A DNA stretch of 64,000 nucleotides from the NCBI RefSeq assembly GCF_014356525.2, contig NC_052511.1, forward strand, positions 35,183,121 to 35,247,120. The letters run 5' to 3'. How positions within the stretch are numbered: position 1 is the first letter of the stretch; each line of letters starts with the position of its first letter. The notes under the pieces are model-generated. The model made no database searches. It saw only the letters and a list, made by a program, of their open reading frames with translations, and was not told where the DNA came from. The position numbers were made by a program, and so were the translations under genes. This document shows, piece by piece, positions 23,305 to 35,268 of this stretch. The DNA is from Nilaparvata lugens. Taxonomy: Eukaryota > Arthropoda > Insecta > Hemiptera > Delphacidae.

Positions 23305-23458
23305 GTGTCGATTGCACAAAAGCCGGTCAAATTTTAATCGTGGTCAATTCCACAAGAACCAATCAGAGAAGCCCTCTTTCCAAAAAAGCCTTTTCTGATT
23401 GGTTTTCGTTGGAATTAATCACGGTTAAAATTAAACCGGCTTTTGTGCAACCGGGCCT
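23305..23458. mobile_element. Palindromic MITE, second copy of the 12689 family
   Basis: Arms from GTGTCGATTGCACAAAAGCC to GGCTTTTGTGCAACCGGGCC, with the same internal ACCAATCAGAGAAG segment. Confidence 0.8.
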
Positions 23459-23599
23459 TACTGTCAGATTTGCTTAAAAAATACCAGATTACAAAAAAAT
23501 CAGATTTACACAGACACTGCATTCAAGGTAACAACATATAAGATAATTTATACTGGTCTGGGACTTGGCCCTTGTTTTTTTTTTGTTGTTTTTCTAGGG

Positions 23600-23650
23600 T
23601 TAATTGAGAAGTATAGATTTCAAAGCAATGCTGACAGTTTGAATTGAATC
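23600..23650. repeat. Half hairpin repeat unit
   Basis: Only the right arm of the hairpin family (CAATGCTGACAGTTTGAATT) remains. Confidence 0.4.
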
Positions 23651-23717
23651 TCTGTTATTCCACCATCTCTATACTTCAACAACAACTTCTACTATAACCA
23701 CAAACTATGATATCAAC

Positions 23718-23998
23718 TATAGTGAGTTCCACGTTATAATTGCAGTGTTTGATTAGCATTCAACAAAGTGGATAGCGCTATCTCTTTCTCGCTTTTCTCT
23801 GTTGCCAGATCGTATTTTAACAATGTAGATTTAATAATTAATCAACAAAATATTTCTTCTCAATTATGAAGATCCATTATGAAATTATTGAAGAATATAA
23901 TTTATTATTTTAATATTACATTGATAAACCTGTATCAGCTACCATCTTTAGGTCTCCTATCTTACTCCACTGCCATCATAACGTGGATCTCACTATAC
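23718..23998. mobile_element. MITE, ATAGTGAGGTCCACG ends, copy 2
   Basis: ATAGTGAGTTCCACGTTATA at the left, and the right end ACGTGGATCTCACTATA is its near complement. Internally deleted relative to copy 1. Confidence 0.7.
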
Positions 23999-24009
23999 TT
24001 GTACTATAC

Positions 24010-24858
24010 TATAGTGAGGTCCACGTTAGAATGGCAGTGTACGATTGACAATACTGTTGCTGTCCTTTTCTATCACACAACAAAACAGATAGCGCTATCT
24101 CTCATCGCTTTGCAATGTTGTCAGTTTGCCAGAATATTTTATTTTTACTTTTGACACTGACTGTACAAAAGTAGACAAACAATTCTCAGCCGCTATTTTT
24201 TCTTTATTCTATCAAAATACTTGAGTACATTACACAAGTCTTATAATTGATTTAAAATGTATTTTTGAAACAATAAAATAATTCTTAGACATTACCATAT
24301 GAGAAATACAAATTGAAATACCCAGAATGACATTTTAAAAGTTGATAACTAACCATCCTAGACTCTATCCATGCTTCAGTTAGGCTACACGTATAGATTA
24401 GACCTACTCGTACCGATATAAATAATACTGAAAGGCTATTTCAGAATTATTTCCATTGAAATTACTCATTTTCAATAGGATTTCATTTTCTATTATCTTT
24501 AAAAGAAATCGGAGAAGAATACCTACCAAATAGCCTAATTTCTGTTGTTTTGAAATTCAAACTCTTGTACCACAGCTTTTTAAATTAGCCGCCATTTCAG
24601 ATTTGTATAAGAATAAAAATCTGATCTCAGTTATGGAAGCAAATTTTTGAATCAAATTATGAAAAAAATATATTTTCTTGATTAATTTGACATTAAATTG
24701 ATTATTTTATCAAGGAAATGATATTTATTATTAGATCAAATTTAATGGGATGAATTGAGTAATGCTGTGTACACTCAATGGTAAAATGGAGAGACTTGGC
24801 AACGTTTTTCTCCTACAGTATCTTACTTCACTGCCGTTATAACGTGCACCTCACTATA
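24010..24858. mobile_element. MITE, ATAGTGAGGTCCACG ends, copy 3
   Basis: Starts TATAGTGAGGTCCACGTTAG only some 12 bp after copy 2 and closes with TAACGTGCACCTCACTATA. Its AT-rich interior is about 450 bp longer than that of copy 1. Confidence 0.65.
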
Positions 24859-25078
24859 CTACCACAAAATACAGCAGAGTAGTTTTACAGCATACATTAT
24901 AGTAGTTTTTCTTGTACTACATAAACACATTATTAATACTACGGTACTGATGATGTAGATTAAACCAACTTACAAACAAAAACTACTTCTATGCCTACTC
25001 CCAAAAAAACTGGAAATAGAATAGCTCAAATTTACCTTGAGTGACTTGCCAGGTTTGAAGAAAAAACACACCATTTTC

Positions 25079-25585
25079 TCAACTTCTTTTAATAAACCTT
25101 ATGGGCGGATTTCGGTCGGGCACAAGCAACGTATTGAACACCTGTTGCAACGGTTTCTCGTTCTCAGGATACACAAGCTGGTAATGATACAGTATCCTGG
25201 AAACCATCAGTATCAAATCCTGATCAGCAAGTAGCCTTCCGGCACAAGATCGAATGTTGGCGCCAAAAGGCATCAGAACGTATTTCCTGACCCTTTTGGC
25301 GTCTTCGCTGAGGTCAGTCAACCCGTCCGACCATCTGATGGGGTTGAAAATGCGTGGATTTTTGAAATACTGTTCGTTGAAGAAGTGGACGTTCATGTTG
25401 ATGTGAATGTTGCTGCCCTGGGGGATGTTGTGGCCCGAAAGTGGCAGATCTTTCTTGAGGATTCGGGCGATCTCGGTGCCAATCGGGAAGAATCGGAAGG
25501 TTTCCTTCACTGTTCCACTCACCCACATGCTTTGGGAGATTAGTTCTTTTGTGGCAGGGGCGCCTTCTGACATGAACTTTTTCAC
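25079..25585 (-). CDS. P450, mitochondrial-clan type, exon 5 (haem-binding exon)
   Basis: Last coding exon of a haem-thiolate monooxygenase. With the other four exons it gives 481 residues from the first good Met; this exon is residues 314-481. It carries the K-helix E-T-F-R (341-344), the meander sequence F-N-P-I-R-W (393-398) and the haem loop F-G-A-N-I-R-S-C-A-G with ligand Cys427. The acceptor is CAG before GTGAAAAAG, phase 0, and the stop is TGA. Two family-invariant positions differ: Asn423 stands where the haem loop normally has Gly, and Ile396 where the PERW-like motif normally has Glu. Upstream sequence (KYGPIVRETFG, IPGP hinge) supports the mitochondrial clan, which uses adrenodoxin-type electron transfer. 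I cannot name the CYP family. Confidence 0.9.
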   Translation of the reverse strand: MKKFMSEGAPATKELISQSMWVSGTVKETFRFFPIGTEIARILKKDLPLSGHNIPQGSNIHINMNVHFFNEQYFKNPRIFNPIRWSDGLTDLSEDAKRVRKYVLMPFGANIRSCAGRLLADQDLILMVSRILYHYQLVYPENEKPLQQVFNTLLVPDRNPPIRFIKRS

Positions 25586-25646
25586 CTGCGAATGAGATAA
25601 AAAATAATTTATTTTGAATAATACAAAAAATAATAAGATAGGAATT

Positions 25647-25820
25647 GAATCACTTTTTTGCTATAAAAAAGAACGACTAAGTTAGCATTTAGAATTTTTA
25701 CAATAAATGAATTTATTCACTCTCGCCGAAAGATCTCGTTGTCACAGTGAGTGAATAAATTCATTTATTGTAAAAATTCTAAATGCAAGTCGTTCTTTTT
25801 GATAGCAAAAAAGTGATTTC
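25647..25820. mobile_element. 174-bp palindrome in P450 intron 4
   Basis: The arms begin GAATCACTTTTTTGC and are mirrored by AGCAAAAAAGTGATTTC, each about 75 bp with few mismatches around a short centre (TCGCCGAAAGATCTCG). Sequence just after it (AGCAGTTCGTGATGGAAAAC) recurs at 38290, beside exon 1 of the same gene. Confidence 0.8.
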
Positions 25821-25997
25821 ATAATAAGCAGTTCGTGATGGAAAACAACATTGAAGAATAAAATACCTATTATCAACTAGTGGCCTACTACTGTTCGTGG
25901 TTGATTATATAACACAGGCATTTACAAATGAATTTGAGTTAGTCCAGTTCAACGTTTACAGTGACTGTCATTAGTTCCACAAAACCGTTCATATTAA

Positions 25998-26361
25998 GGC
26001 TGGCCACTAACGGTAGAACATTCATGCACATACACAGTCGACTTACATTGGTATGTCACCACAGCTGTCATCAGCGAAAGGCTTCTGACATGAAATAAAC
26101 AACCAATAACAATGAATAAACCACTGGAAAATTACAAATTATGACGTAAGATAAATAATTTTAAGTATTTATCGGCTAATAAATATATTTCTATTTCTAA
26201 TTCAACCTTAAATAGAGCAGCTGAGGAAAAAATAAACAACAAAAATTGAAGATACAAAAAACTGATCTCAAAAAATTTTGATCGAAGCGTATTGCTGTGA
26301 TGACACAACAATGTAAGTCGACTGTGTATGTGCATGCTTGTTCTAGCGTTAGTGGCCAGCC
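25998..26361. mobile_element. MITE with GGCTGGCCACTAACG ends
   Basis: GGCTGGCCACTAACGGTAGA at the left and TCTAGCGTTAGTGGCCAGCC at the right. The arms share ACACAGTCGACTTACATTG in opposite orientation. Centre AT-rich, no open frame. Target duplication unclear. Confidence 0.8.
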
Positions 26362-26964
26362 CAAGAATCTAGAAATTTTCACTAATAAAGTGAACAATTT
26401 GAAAAACTATTCAACTGCATGCTATTTGGTCCGGTAAAACGTTTAGCTTACAGTGGCCTGTTTTTAGTTTTAACAAAGTTTTTTTTTAAATATCATAGTA
26501 CCAGTATATAAAGATCCATTAATTATGTTTATTTATTTATATTTTTGATGATATGTCATATTATAAAGAGTTTGTAATATGTCTTGAATATTCTAAATTG
26601 GCAATAAATGAATTGAATGGAAAATTGAATTGAATTTATCCCAATTACTAAATAAAACATATTGAAAAAATATATACCATACAGAATAAATAACGAGACA
26701 ATCCCCGAAATTAAAATATATTTCTGAAATCGTCGTTGATAATTCTTTTATAATTTGTACAAAATAATAATGAAATGATGCAGATCATTCTTAATCAGTC
26801 ATGCAAGGGTCTGTTTTGCATATTATATGAGGACAGGTAATGTATGGAATTGACTCTCTATATTTAATTGAAATGATAGGAATTCTCTCCTACACGTAAT
26901 TGGAAATTCATAATAATATTGATGCAATTTTTTCAAATTCAAATAAAAATATTCTCTATTCCAG

Positions 26965-27168
26965 AAAATGCATATATACAATAATAAATACAATTACAAT
27001 AATTGTAATAGAAATGTATGGGATACCACCACAAAGACATCTGTGAGTAGGGGCGACTACGACTACGACTACGACTGGGGCGACAAGGGTCTCTTCAAGA
27101 TTGCAAGAGGCAACGAGTGTGACTTTGAAAAGTTCATGACTGCCGGTCTGCCCAAATACAAGAAATAA
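26965..27168 (+). pseudogene. Cathepsin B-like peptidase, isolated C-terminal fragment
   Basis: The reading frame ends with W-G-D-K-G-L-F-K-I-A-R-G-N-E-C-D-F-E and then M-T-A-G-L-P-K-Y, followed by TAA. This is the C-terminus of papain-family cathepsin B (usual form DWGDNGFFKI..RG...CGIE...AG.P). A possible acceptor, CTATTCCAG, precedes position 26965, and AATAAA overlaps the stop. Upstream of the match the frame reads D-Y-D-Y-D-Y from a GACTAC triplication. The Asn-Ser-Trp motif with the catalytic Asn should sit just before DWG but is absent. The catalytic Cys and His exons are nowhere upstream on this strand. It lies in a P450 intron, in opposite orientation. I infer a displaced gene fragment; a true last exon of a gene with a distant 5' part is less likely. 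Confidence 0.65.
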
Positions 27169-27434
27169 AGTCCAAAAAGTGTCTTAGATCATTCCATAAA
27201 TTAAATATATCTTCCTTCTCTGTGATAATTCCTTGTTTTGTATATTCGCCAAAAGTAGGTTCGATAAGAATTGATATTGTGGAATCCAGCATAATTGATT
27301 AATTTAGAGTATAAAATCAACCTTCAAAATTCAAAATTTTAAATCATCATTTCTGGACCGAAATCAGTGACGAAGCAGTGTGTGACTATATACCTTATCT
27401 TTTGGACAACATTAACATTTTATCAAAATTTTTG

Positions 27435-27540
27435 GAGAGAAATAGTACAGGCTTAGCCTAGTTTTTTTCCTCAATGTCATAATTGTATTATGATTATAGT
27501 ATTTTATACAATAAATAAATAAAATAAATAAATAAATAGG
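27435..27540 (+). mobile_element. 3' tail of a non-LTR retrotransposon
   Basis: GAAATAGTACAGGCTTAGCC forms the terminal stem-loop and AAATAAATAAATAAAT the tail. A close relative is at 55410-55525, and the two also share upstream sequence (AGTGACGAAGCAGTGTGTGA). Confidence 0.6.
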
Positions 27541-27669
27541 GGTGAGTTCCGGTTAGCCTGTCGAGGCCTGCATAAGCAATAAAGAAACAAAATGAGGAAT
27601 AAAGATTTTCGAAATGCTACTAACTATACTCTAAGATAAATAACTAAAAATTACAAATTAAAATAACTA

Positions 27670-28330
27670 AAAATCTGGTGTGGCGCACTCACACAACTTT
27701 CCTTGCCGTTATGAAAATGTATCACCTGACGCTTGTGTTCACGCGCATCTCAAGTCTACTATTCAAAGATCCGAGCCAGCTGGTGACAGGACAATAACGC
27801 TGGAGACACACGAAGTCTGCTATCTCTTCATAGTGAATGAATGATTCAATAAATCAACAGTGCCAACAGTTTGCAATTGAAATAATAACATTTTCTCGAA
27901 TTACGAGCTTATTTTAAATTTTAGGTGAAAATGTTACTGTACATTAATTGTAGAGATTTTCATGCTTAATCTTCTCTACTTGGATTTCTTTGTTCAAATA
28001 TTGTATCTGAAGCCTGATAATTGCGGGAATCTTAATCAAACTTTGCATAGTTGAGGCGGAGCTCCTGGAATTTTTACAGATATGGGACTTGTGGCAGTTG
28101 ATAGAGCTTATCAATGACTATTTTAGGTATGAATTTGATCAAAATCGTGGAGCCGTTTTCAAGAAAATCGCGAAAAAACCCGTTTTGGACAACATTTTTG
28201 CCATTTTATCCGCCATCTTGAATTGCATTAGATCGAAATGTTCGTGTCGGATCCTTATATTGTAAGGATTTTAAGTTCCAAATTTCAAGTCATTCCTTAC
28301 CTATATGGTAATAGTGCAAGGAAAGTAAAA
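27670..28330 (+). mobile_element. CTGGTGTGGCGC family repeat, copy D
   Basis: Full ends, but lacks about 150 bp including the (CA)n part: sequence jumps from AATTTCAAGTCATTCC straight to TTACCTATATGGTAATAG. Confidence 0.75.
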
Positions 28331-28746
28331 ATAACAAAATGATTTTATCATTGTTAATATTGTACTATAATATTACTGCAGGCCTATTATTGCTAAGTAT
28401 ATTGTAAATAGTACTGAAGCTAACAAAATTCTCAAGAAACATAAAGGCCAGAACAATAATAATTATAAATGCAATTAATTCAAAGGAAGTATCAAGAGAT
28501 CTGAGGACAATGTGTCAAATTTAACAAAAGCGAAGCTTAAGGTGCATTTGAAGAGGTCATTCTGTTTCTCGAGACGTACAAAACAAGTACGGGTAGCTAG
28601 CCTACCCTACCAGTACTTGACACTTCACAAGAGATGCTTCACTTCAGCTCCATTTTCTTACAACAAAGTAAAGGAGTCGCAAGAGAGATTTGAAAGCTAA
28701 TTGACAAGAATTAAATCTTGAACTGATCTCTTAGGAAATATCCTAT

Positions 28747-29122
28747 CCTATTATATTAAGCGAGCAATTTCTGTATTTTTATATTTATATCTGGTTATTT
28801 ATGTTCAACGGATCTCGGAAACGACTCTAACGATTTTCACGAAATTTGGAACATATAGTAGGTTTATGATTAAGAAGTTCGATAGCACAAGGTCTCATCC
28901 TTGGGAAAACTCGCTGAACGACATTAAAAGGATAATTCATCCTTGGCTGAAACAGCTGTGAATAGTAAAAAAGTGAGTATGTGAAAAATCAAAATATCAC
29001 ATCCCCGAAATTCATAAGATGACGTATAGCCAGATGTGAAATATAAACACGATCATTTCAGAGAATTGTGTTCTGTTTATCAATAAATACAAATAACTAA
29101 CGAAGCTCGGTGCCCCGATATT
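28747..29122 (+). mobile_element. Helitron-like MITE, AAGCGAGCAATTTCTG family, copy 1
   Basis: Starts TTATATTAAGCGAGCAATTT and ends with the hairpin-containing CGAAGCTCGGTGCCCCGATA. Internal landmark: TCTAACGATTTTCACGAAAT. The ends resemble the Lep1-type Helitron-like elements of insects as I know them; that family assignment is tentative. Confidence 0.6.
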
Positions 29123-29231
29123 TATATTAAGTAAGCAATTTCTGTATATACCTGTGTATTTATATGGTTATGTGGTTAACTGGTTATGTGGTTATAAGGT
29201 TATATATGGGTATATATACATGAATATATAT

Positions 29232-29594
29232 TATATTATATTAAGCGAGCAATTTCTGTATTTTTATATTTATATCTGGTTATTTATGTTCAACGGATCT
29301 CGAAAACGACTCTAACGATTTTCACGAAATTTGGAACATAACATAGTAGGTTTATGATATAAAAATTCGATTGCACTAGGTCTCATCCTTGGTAAAACTC
29401 GCTGAACGACATTAAAAAGATAATTCATCCTTGGCTGAAACAGCTGAGACTTTCGTTGTCTGTGGATATATCGCATCCCCGAAATTCATAAGCTGACGTA
29501 TAACCAGCTGTAGAATATAAACATGATCATTTTAGAGAATTGTGTTCTGTTTATCAATAAATATAAATAACGAGCGAAGCTCGGTGCCCCAATA
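29232..29594 (+). mobile_element. Helitron-like MITE, AAGCGAGCAATTTCTG family, copy 2
   Basis: About 85-90% like copy 1 by eye, with the same start and end. Between the copies (29122-29231) is a 5' fragment of the same element and a short GGTTATGTGGTTA repetition. Confidence 0.6.
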
Positions 29595-30673
29595 TTAAAA
29601 TATATAATTTGTAGTTATGGTTATCCATCTTGTTTTCACTAATATTATTATTATCATTATTTTATCTTTATAACTGAAGACAGAAGAATACGGTACTTCA
29701 GTTTCCGTTTGGCTTGAGAATGTGCAACACCAGCACGAAACGGTCGCCACACCAAAGAATGTGAGTGTTTTTCACTTTAAAGTTATATAAGAATACAATA
29801 GCAATAAATATAATATTTGATAGTCACCAGGTTTTCAACTCTTGTTAATTTATATGGAAGCAGTTGGTTATTTTGTACTCAATATGAATACATTTAATTG
29901 ACAGCCATGTTGTATAGATGAAGGTATAGATCAGGTAACCTGAGATGTATTATTTGAGCTTGCATTGATATAGTTACTCAAATAATCCATAATTATTACA
30001 CGTTGAACTATGCCATAAAAATATTATACCGGTTTAATGTAAACGAAATTATTTAATTTCAAATAGATTGATATATTACATGTAAAAGAGCTAAAAATAA
30101 ACTAACACTGATACACATTAGGATATATTATACTGATTTATCATTATAAAAACTTATTTTATAATACTATAATTTTTTTCTTCTATGAATCAGCGTGGGG
30201 AATTCAAACTTTGTTTTTTTGATGGTTGATGCTAAGTTATTTATGAATATGAATTAGTCTTTATGAAATTCGGCGATTAAATCAACTTTGTATATCACCT
30301 CACTACCGTCGTAGCATTTACTCGTCAACTAATTTAGACTTTTTTAATTTCAGACTTCGGACTTTTAAGACTTTCTCGATTAATAATAAACTCTTGTAGA
30401 AGCCTGAACACAAGTACAAACAAAATCCCATTAAATAAACTTATTTTTTCCTGTAGTGAAAAGTTTGAGAGGAATAAGAAGCTTTATGTTATTGTTATTG
30501 GAGTAAGCAGCTTAAGAAGAACTCCAACAACAAGATTTGAGTTGTCACATTGAATTACTCGCTTCTTGCTTTAATTTATTGTTCTCATGAATGCTTCATG
30601 ACTATGTTCACAACAAAATGTTCCTTTGACACTTGAATTCCCATGAGTTTAGATTGATTTAAACTTGTGTATC
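29595..30673. other. AT-rich intronic stretch
   Basis: No gene recognised. A GC-richer island at 29690-29770 contains GTGCAACACCAGCAC, a small stem-loop followed by GAAACGGTC, and then AATGTGAGTG. Its nature is unclear. Confidence 0.35.
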
Positions 30674-31356
30674 CTATACTATTAAACGAGCAATTTCTGT
30701 TTATATATCTGTATGTGACCGGATCTCGAAAACAGCTCTAACGATTCTCACGAAATTTGGAACAAAGTAGGTTTATCATATGGAAATTCGATTGCACTAG
30801 GTCTCAACCCTGGGATAACTTGCTGAAGGACATTAAAAGGATAAATACGTCCTTGGAAAAACAGCTGCAATTTTGTCGTCTCTGTCGATACAGTAATGGA
30901 AGTGAGTGAGCGAGTGTGTGTGGGTTATTCCTCAGCTGATTTCACGAGAACAATAATTCAGCAAGAAAAACTTATTCTTGTTTTTTTTCCAGAAAACATG
31001 TTTACTTCATGTTCATTCCATAAATTTATGAAAGTCAAAAATAGTAACTAGATGCTGTATAGACATGCTAATAGACATAGTCTATTAACAAAAATATTGT
31101 AGCAAACTTAGTATATGATTCTGAATCGAATTCAGAATATAATATCTATTTGTAATTGATGATTTGTTTGTTTGTAGTATACATTTGAAAAAAGGACAGT
31201 TTTGGGCATAATCCTGTTGTGCCTCCTCATATAACTGTAAAAATAATTGTACGACTGAAAGAATGAATAAATAAATATAAACTATAAATTCAATCTTTCG
31301 TTACAAATTGTCTATGCTGTTACACTTCTGAGCGAAGCTCGCGGTCCCCCGATATT
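30674..31356 (+). mobile_element. Helitron-like MITE copy 3 with a nested LINE tail
   Basis: Starts CTATACTATTAAACGAGC and ends GCGAAGCTCGCGGTCCCC. At 31185-31290 it is interrupted by a retrotransposon 3' end (GGACAGTTTTGGGCATAATC then CTGTTGTGCC and AATAAATAAATA), so the LINE inserted after the MITE. Another tail in opposite orientation follows at about 31355-31450. Confidence 0.6.
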
Positions 31357-31718
31357 ATTTATTCATATTTATATTCATCCATTCATTTACATACCGTATA
31401 CAATACATGTGAAAAACAACAGGCATTCACCAAAAACTGCTTTAAACCTCATTTGATTCAAAATACACGGTCTACTGTAGAGGATTAATAAAAATAGAAA
31501 TCTAAATATCATTTTAAAAATAGTTTAGTCACAACATGTTTTGGGAATATATCAAGAATTGATAATGGCATTATATTAGCCGAATCAAGTTGTGAATAAA
31601 CAATTTTAAAAAGGGTAGGCCTACTTGGATTTCTATTTTTATTTATATTCAAAAGTGGCCCAAAAGAGAAAAATACAGTCTAGAGGTTATTCTTTATTCT
31701 TTATTTATTCTTTTTTAC

Positions 31719-32341
31719 AACTAGTAGTTCTGTGAACAGTAGACCTCGCGCAGCTATAGACCAAAGTCTCCTCTAATACTGTCCATCGAGTATAAACGAC
31801 TGTTTGAGTTGTTGTATCGACAATGCTAATAACTTGATGTAAACAGCTATTCTACTATCATCAGAAGCTTACCTAGTTGAAATCAGGGAAAATTTGGGAG
31901 AAAATACTATGCTATTTCAAGTTATCAATAAATTGCATGCCTCACTGCATGCAATTAATAGTCCACTTAACAGCTGTTTTTCCACTAAGTTACATTGAGA
32001 TATTGAATTGCATGCGTCATTGCATGCGATTTATAATCCACTCGACTTCTGATCTTCAATCATCGATAATTCTATAGTTTGATTTTCACGGTAATATTGG
32101 CGTTCGAAGGAGTCTCCTTTTCCTTTTGTATTATCCTTAAAATACAAAATTTCAAAAAAACCGTATATATATACGTCGACGCGAAATTCAAAGAGGAACA
32201 TACCTGTCAAATTTCATGAAAATCTATTGCTGCGTTTCGCCGTAAATGCGAAACATAAATATAAACATAAAAACATACAAACATGAAAAGAAATGCAAAT
32301 CATCGACTTGAATCTTAGACCTGACTTTGCTCGGTCAATGA
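31719..32341 (+). mobile_element. GACCGAGCGAAG family repeat, copy 2
   Basis: Opens with AACTAGTAGTTCTGTGAACA and ends GACTTTGCTCGGTCAATG, in the reverse orientation to 5406-6090. The central part (GGAGTCTCCTTTTCCTTTTG) matches that copy. Contains a short internal duplication around TTGCATGC(C/G)TCACTGCATGC. Confidence 0.6.
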
Positions 32342-32502
32342 AGCACAGACCGGGAGAGATAAACTAAGAATGCCTCTTGTACTATGTATAGTGACAAACA
32401 ATATCTATGTATAGTGACAAAGTATATTTTCAATCACACCGTACTTCTGAAAACTCATACAAGATAAATATACAGTAGTACTTAATACTTTTGAATACTC
32501 AC

Positions 32503-32668
32503 TTCTTGGTAAGCCTTCTCTTGAATCTCTGGATTGATAGCCAAGCAATACAGGTTGAACAGCAAGGAGGGTACAATAGTGCTCAATCCATCTGTGTGTA
32601 CTGAGAGCATGATTGTGGTTATCTCTTTCTTATTCAGCTTCTTCCGTAAGTCTGTAAGGAACTCGAAC
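32503..32668 (-). CDS. P450, exon 4 (I-helix)
   Basis: Residues 258 (shared codon) to 313. Acceptor CTTTTCAG, donor GAA followed by GTGAGT; it joins exon 3 in phase 2 and exon 5 in phase 0. It encodes the I-helix, then L-Y-C-L-A-I-N-P-E-I-Q-E-K-A-Y-Q-E, a very typical P450 stretch. Aligning on that stretch places D-G-L-S-T (284-288) at the oxygen-activation motif (A/G)-G-x-(D/E)-T. The Gly and Thr288 are kept but the acidic residue is Ser287. In other P450s the acid and threonine relay protons to oxygen, so this change would be expected to affect chemistry. Confidence 0.85.
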
Positions 32669-33009
32669 CTGAAAAGAGAGAGATTCAGATAATTTATCTT
32701 GAAAAAAAAGAAAAAAATTGAGTTGCCATTTGTGATCTACAGGAACTAAACTATTGAACAATGGATTACCTAGTAATATTGTAGAGGAGAGGCACAATAT
32801 GGACTATTTTTTATACTAATTTATGAGATCGTTATGGGAAGCAAAAACTAGGAATGGAGTGGGCCTGGATCATCATACACATGGAAAACTAGGTCTGATC
32901 AATCATTATTCTATCCGTCATACTTGCAGTGTTCCAATAGTGTTGAATGCAATATAGGCCTACGGTCTTTTGGTTACTAAATGAAATGGATGATTTCTTT
33001 CATAATGGA

Positions 33010-33700
33010 ACTTCTGAAGAGTATATAGTTATTAAAATGGAAAATACATAAGCTTCAATTAGGGCAACTGAGATTTCAAATAATATTTTAAAAAAATGTA
33101 TTAATCTAATTAACTAGTATTTCTGTGAACAGTAGACCTCACGCAGTATTCTCATCCACAAGTACCTGATTGAAACTATAGACCTTATGGAAATACAGCA
33201 ATAGACTGGCTTCTCCACACATCTATGTAATCACTTGTCAGTTGATTTATGATGAATAATTCTATAGTCTGATTTTTACTCTAATATTGGCGTATGAAGG
33301 AGGCTCCTTTTTCCTTTTATATTATCCTTGAAATGCAAAATTTCCAAAAACCTTGTATATAAGTGGACGCGCAATTAAAAAAGGAACGTACCTGTCAAAT
33401 TTCATGAAAATCTATTACCGCGTTTCGCCGTAAATGCGCAACATATAAACATTCAAAAATTCAAACATTTAAACATTCAAACATTTAAACATTAATATAA
33501 ATGCAAAACCGTCGACTTGAATCTTAGACCTCACTTTGCTCGGTCAATTAAAAAATTGTATTAATCTAATTAATGAAATCAGATCTATTTCATTAATTAG
33601 ATTAATACAATTTTTATAAATATTATTTGAAATCTCAGTTGCCCTAATTGCTTATGTATTTTCCATTTTAAAAGCTATATACACATGGAATATCGTATGA
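33010..33700. repeat. Inverted duplication flanking a GACCGAGCGAAG repeat copy
   Basis: The sequence at 33010-33112 (AAAATGGAAAATACATAAGC then AATTAGGGCAACTGAGATTT) reappears inverted at about 33592-33675. Between them is a 33113-33548 copy of the GACCGAGCGAAG family (ATTTCTGTGAACAGTAGACC to CACTTTGCTCGGTCAATT). The unit lies in P450 intron 3. Confidence 0.7.
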
Positions 33701-35145
33701 TCTTTAAAATATTACAGTAGGCTATAGTTAATCACAGATTTCTACTAATATTCCATCACTGCAGTGTTAAGACTACATAGATAAATTCTGTTTAAAATAA
33801 AAATAAAATGTTTAAATTATAGCTCACACAAGGGCACTGATTATATTGTCCACATTTATTTCATGGTACAGTTCCTCCAAGATTCATGATTGGAAAATTT
33901 GACGAATTTTGTTTACAAATTTGTGAATGGAAAATTCAAACTAGAGCCTTACTTCTCCTTCCGATTCATCTCCAATGAGCATTATGAAATCACATTCCTG
34001 AACAGGCATCATTCTTAGGAAAAATATTCATTAAAGACGTAGAGAGGGATTTTTTGACAGACAAAAGATACTTATTTCAAAAAAAAAATCAATTTACAAT
34101 GTAAAAATTAGTGTATTCATGAGGTTGTTTCTATTTTCAATATAAAACAACAAAAAAGAAAATTAGTGTATTCATGAGGTTGTTTCTATTTTCAATATAA
34201 AACAACAAAAAAGAATAAAAACAACTTCATGAATACACTAAGCCAAATAAATAAATATTTCATTGTTAATGAAATGATGATTTTATTTATCAGAAAAACT
34301 CATAATACGATATTTTTGTAATAATACAATTGGCTACACAAATAAACAATTTAAAGTTAATATTAATGAATCCTTCTGATTAAATTACACTTATGCAAAG
34401 CTTAAAGCTTGACCGCATATGGGAGTATCTACAAAATATTCAATTATCAAAAAATATTCATTTTAATAACAGTTCATTACTAATTGAGAAAAAAATAATT
34501 ATAAGAATAAAAGATGACACATTCACTCGATTTTTGCACTACCAGCTAAATGAAAATTTATAGAAATTGCATCCAATCACAAAAAAACAATAATATTCAT
34601 GAATTATAAACTATTTTCACACTATTTGTTCAAAATTTATCATATTGGGAACCATCAATCAGTTCTTATCAGAAATCTAAATCTAAAACTACAGAATAAT
34701 TTATTATACAATTATATTATACATACTTACTACATCTTTGTTACTCAGATTTAATAGGAAAGTCTTCAAATTACGTTTAAAAAGCTGTGGTGAGCCACTA
34801 TATGCACAATGGATGAGGGCAGTTTGTTAAAATGCTTATGGGTACAGGCCTACAACATTTTTATTGAACAAATATAATGCAATTCAACAAAAAATTCAAA
34901 TGAAATTCTTTCAACTATCCAGGTGATTTGTGCGACTGAAAATTAATAGGTATTGACAACAGGGTGAACAACTAGAAGGAAAATGTCTTCAAGGTGAATG
35001 ATTGCTCATTAATTAGGACTCTTGTTTCATGATAGAAATATAAAATAAAATTCAAACGATTCACAATGGTACTGTATAGACGTTTAAAAATGCGAAGAAT
35101 GACATCAACAAATTTAAAAAATCGCAAAAATATATACTAGCTTAC
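33701..35145. other. AT-rich intronic stretch
   Basis: P450 intron 3. It contains a small direct plus inverted repeat at 34105-34245 (AATTAGTGTATTCATGAGGT twice, then its complement). Otherwise nothing seen. Confidence 0.5.
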
Positions 35146-35268
35146 CTGTCATTAGGAATATCTCCTCTGTTCTCACTCATAACTTCGTACATTTCATCAT
35201 AAGCTTTCTCCATTTGATACTTTGTCCCATTCGTTATCACATCTTCTGCCTTTTCAAGTTTGATCCAC
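35146..35268 (-). CDS. P450, exon 3
   Basis: The 123-nt exon begins with the last base of the codon started in exon 2 (AA+G, Lys217) and ends AG, completed by G in exon 4 (Arg258). Acceptor TTCTATAG, donor CAG followed by GTAAGC. It encodes W-I-K-L-E-K-A-E-D-V and on to E-N-R-G-D-I-P-N-D, the G/H-helix region where P450s are variable. Phase agreement on both sides is the main support. Confidence 0.8.

Noticed and set aside
29690..29770. Hammerhead ribozyme-like stem-loop followed by GAAAC
   Set aside because: The required CUGAUGA core is absent (the corresponding bases read CTTGAGA), so the fold cannot be supported.
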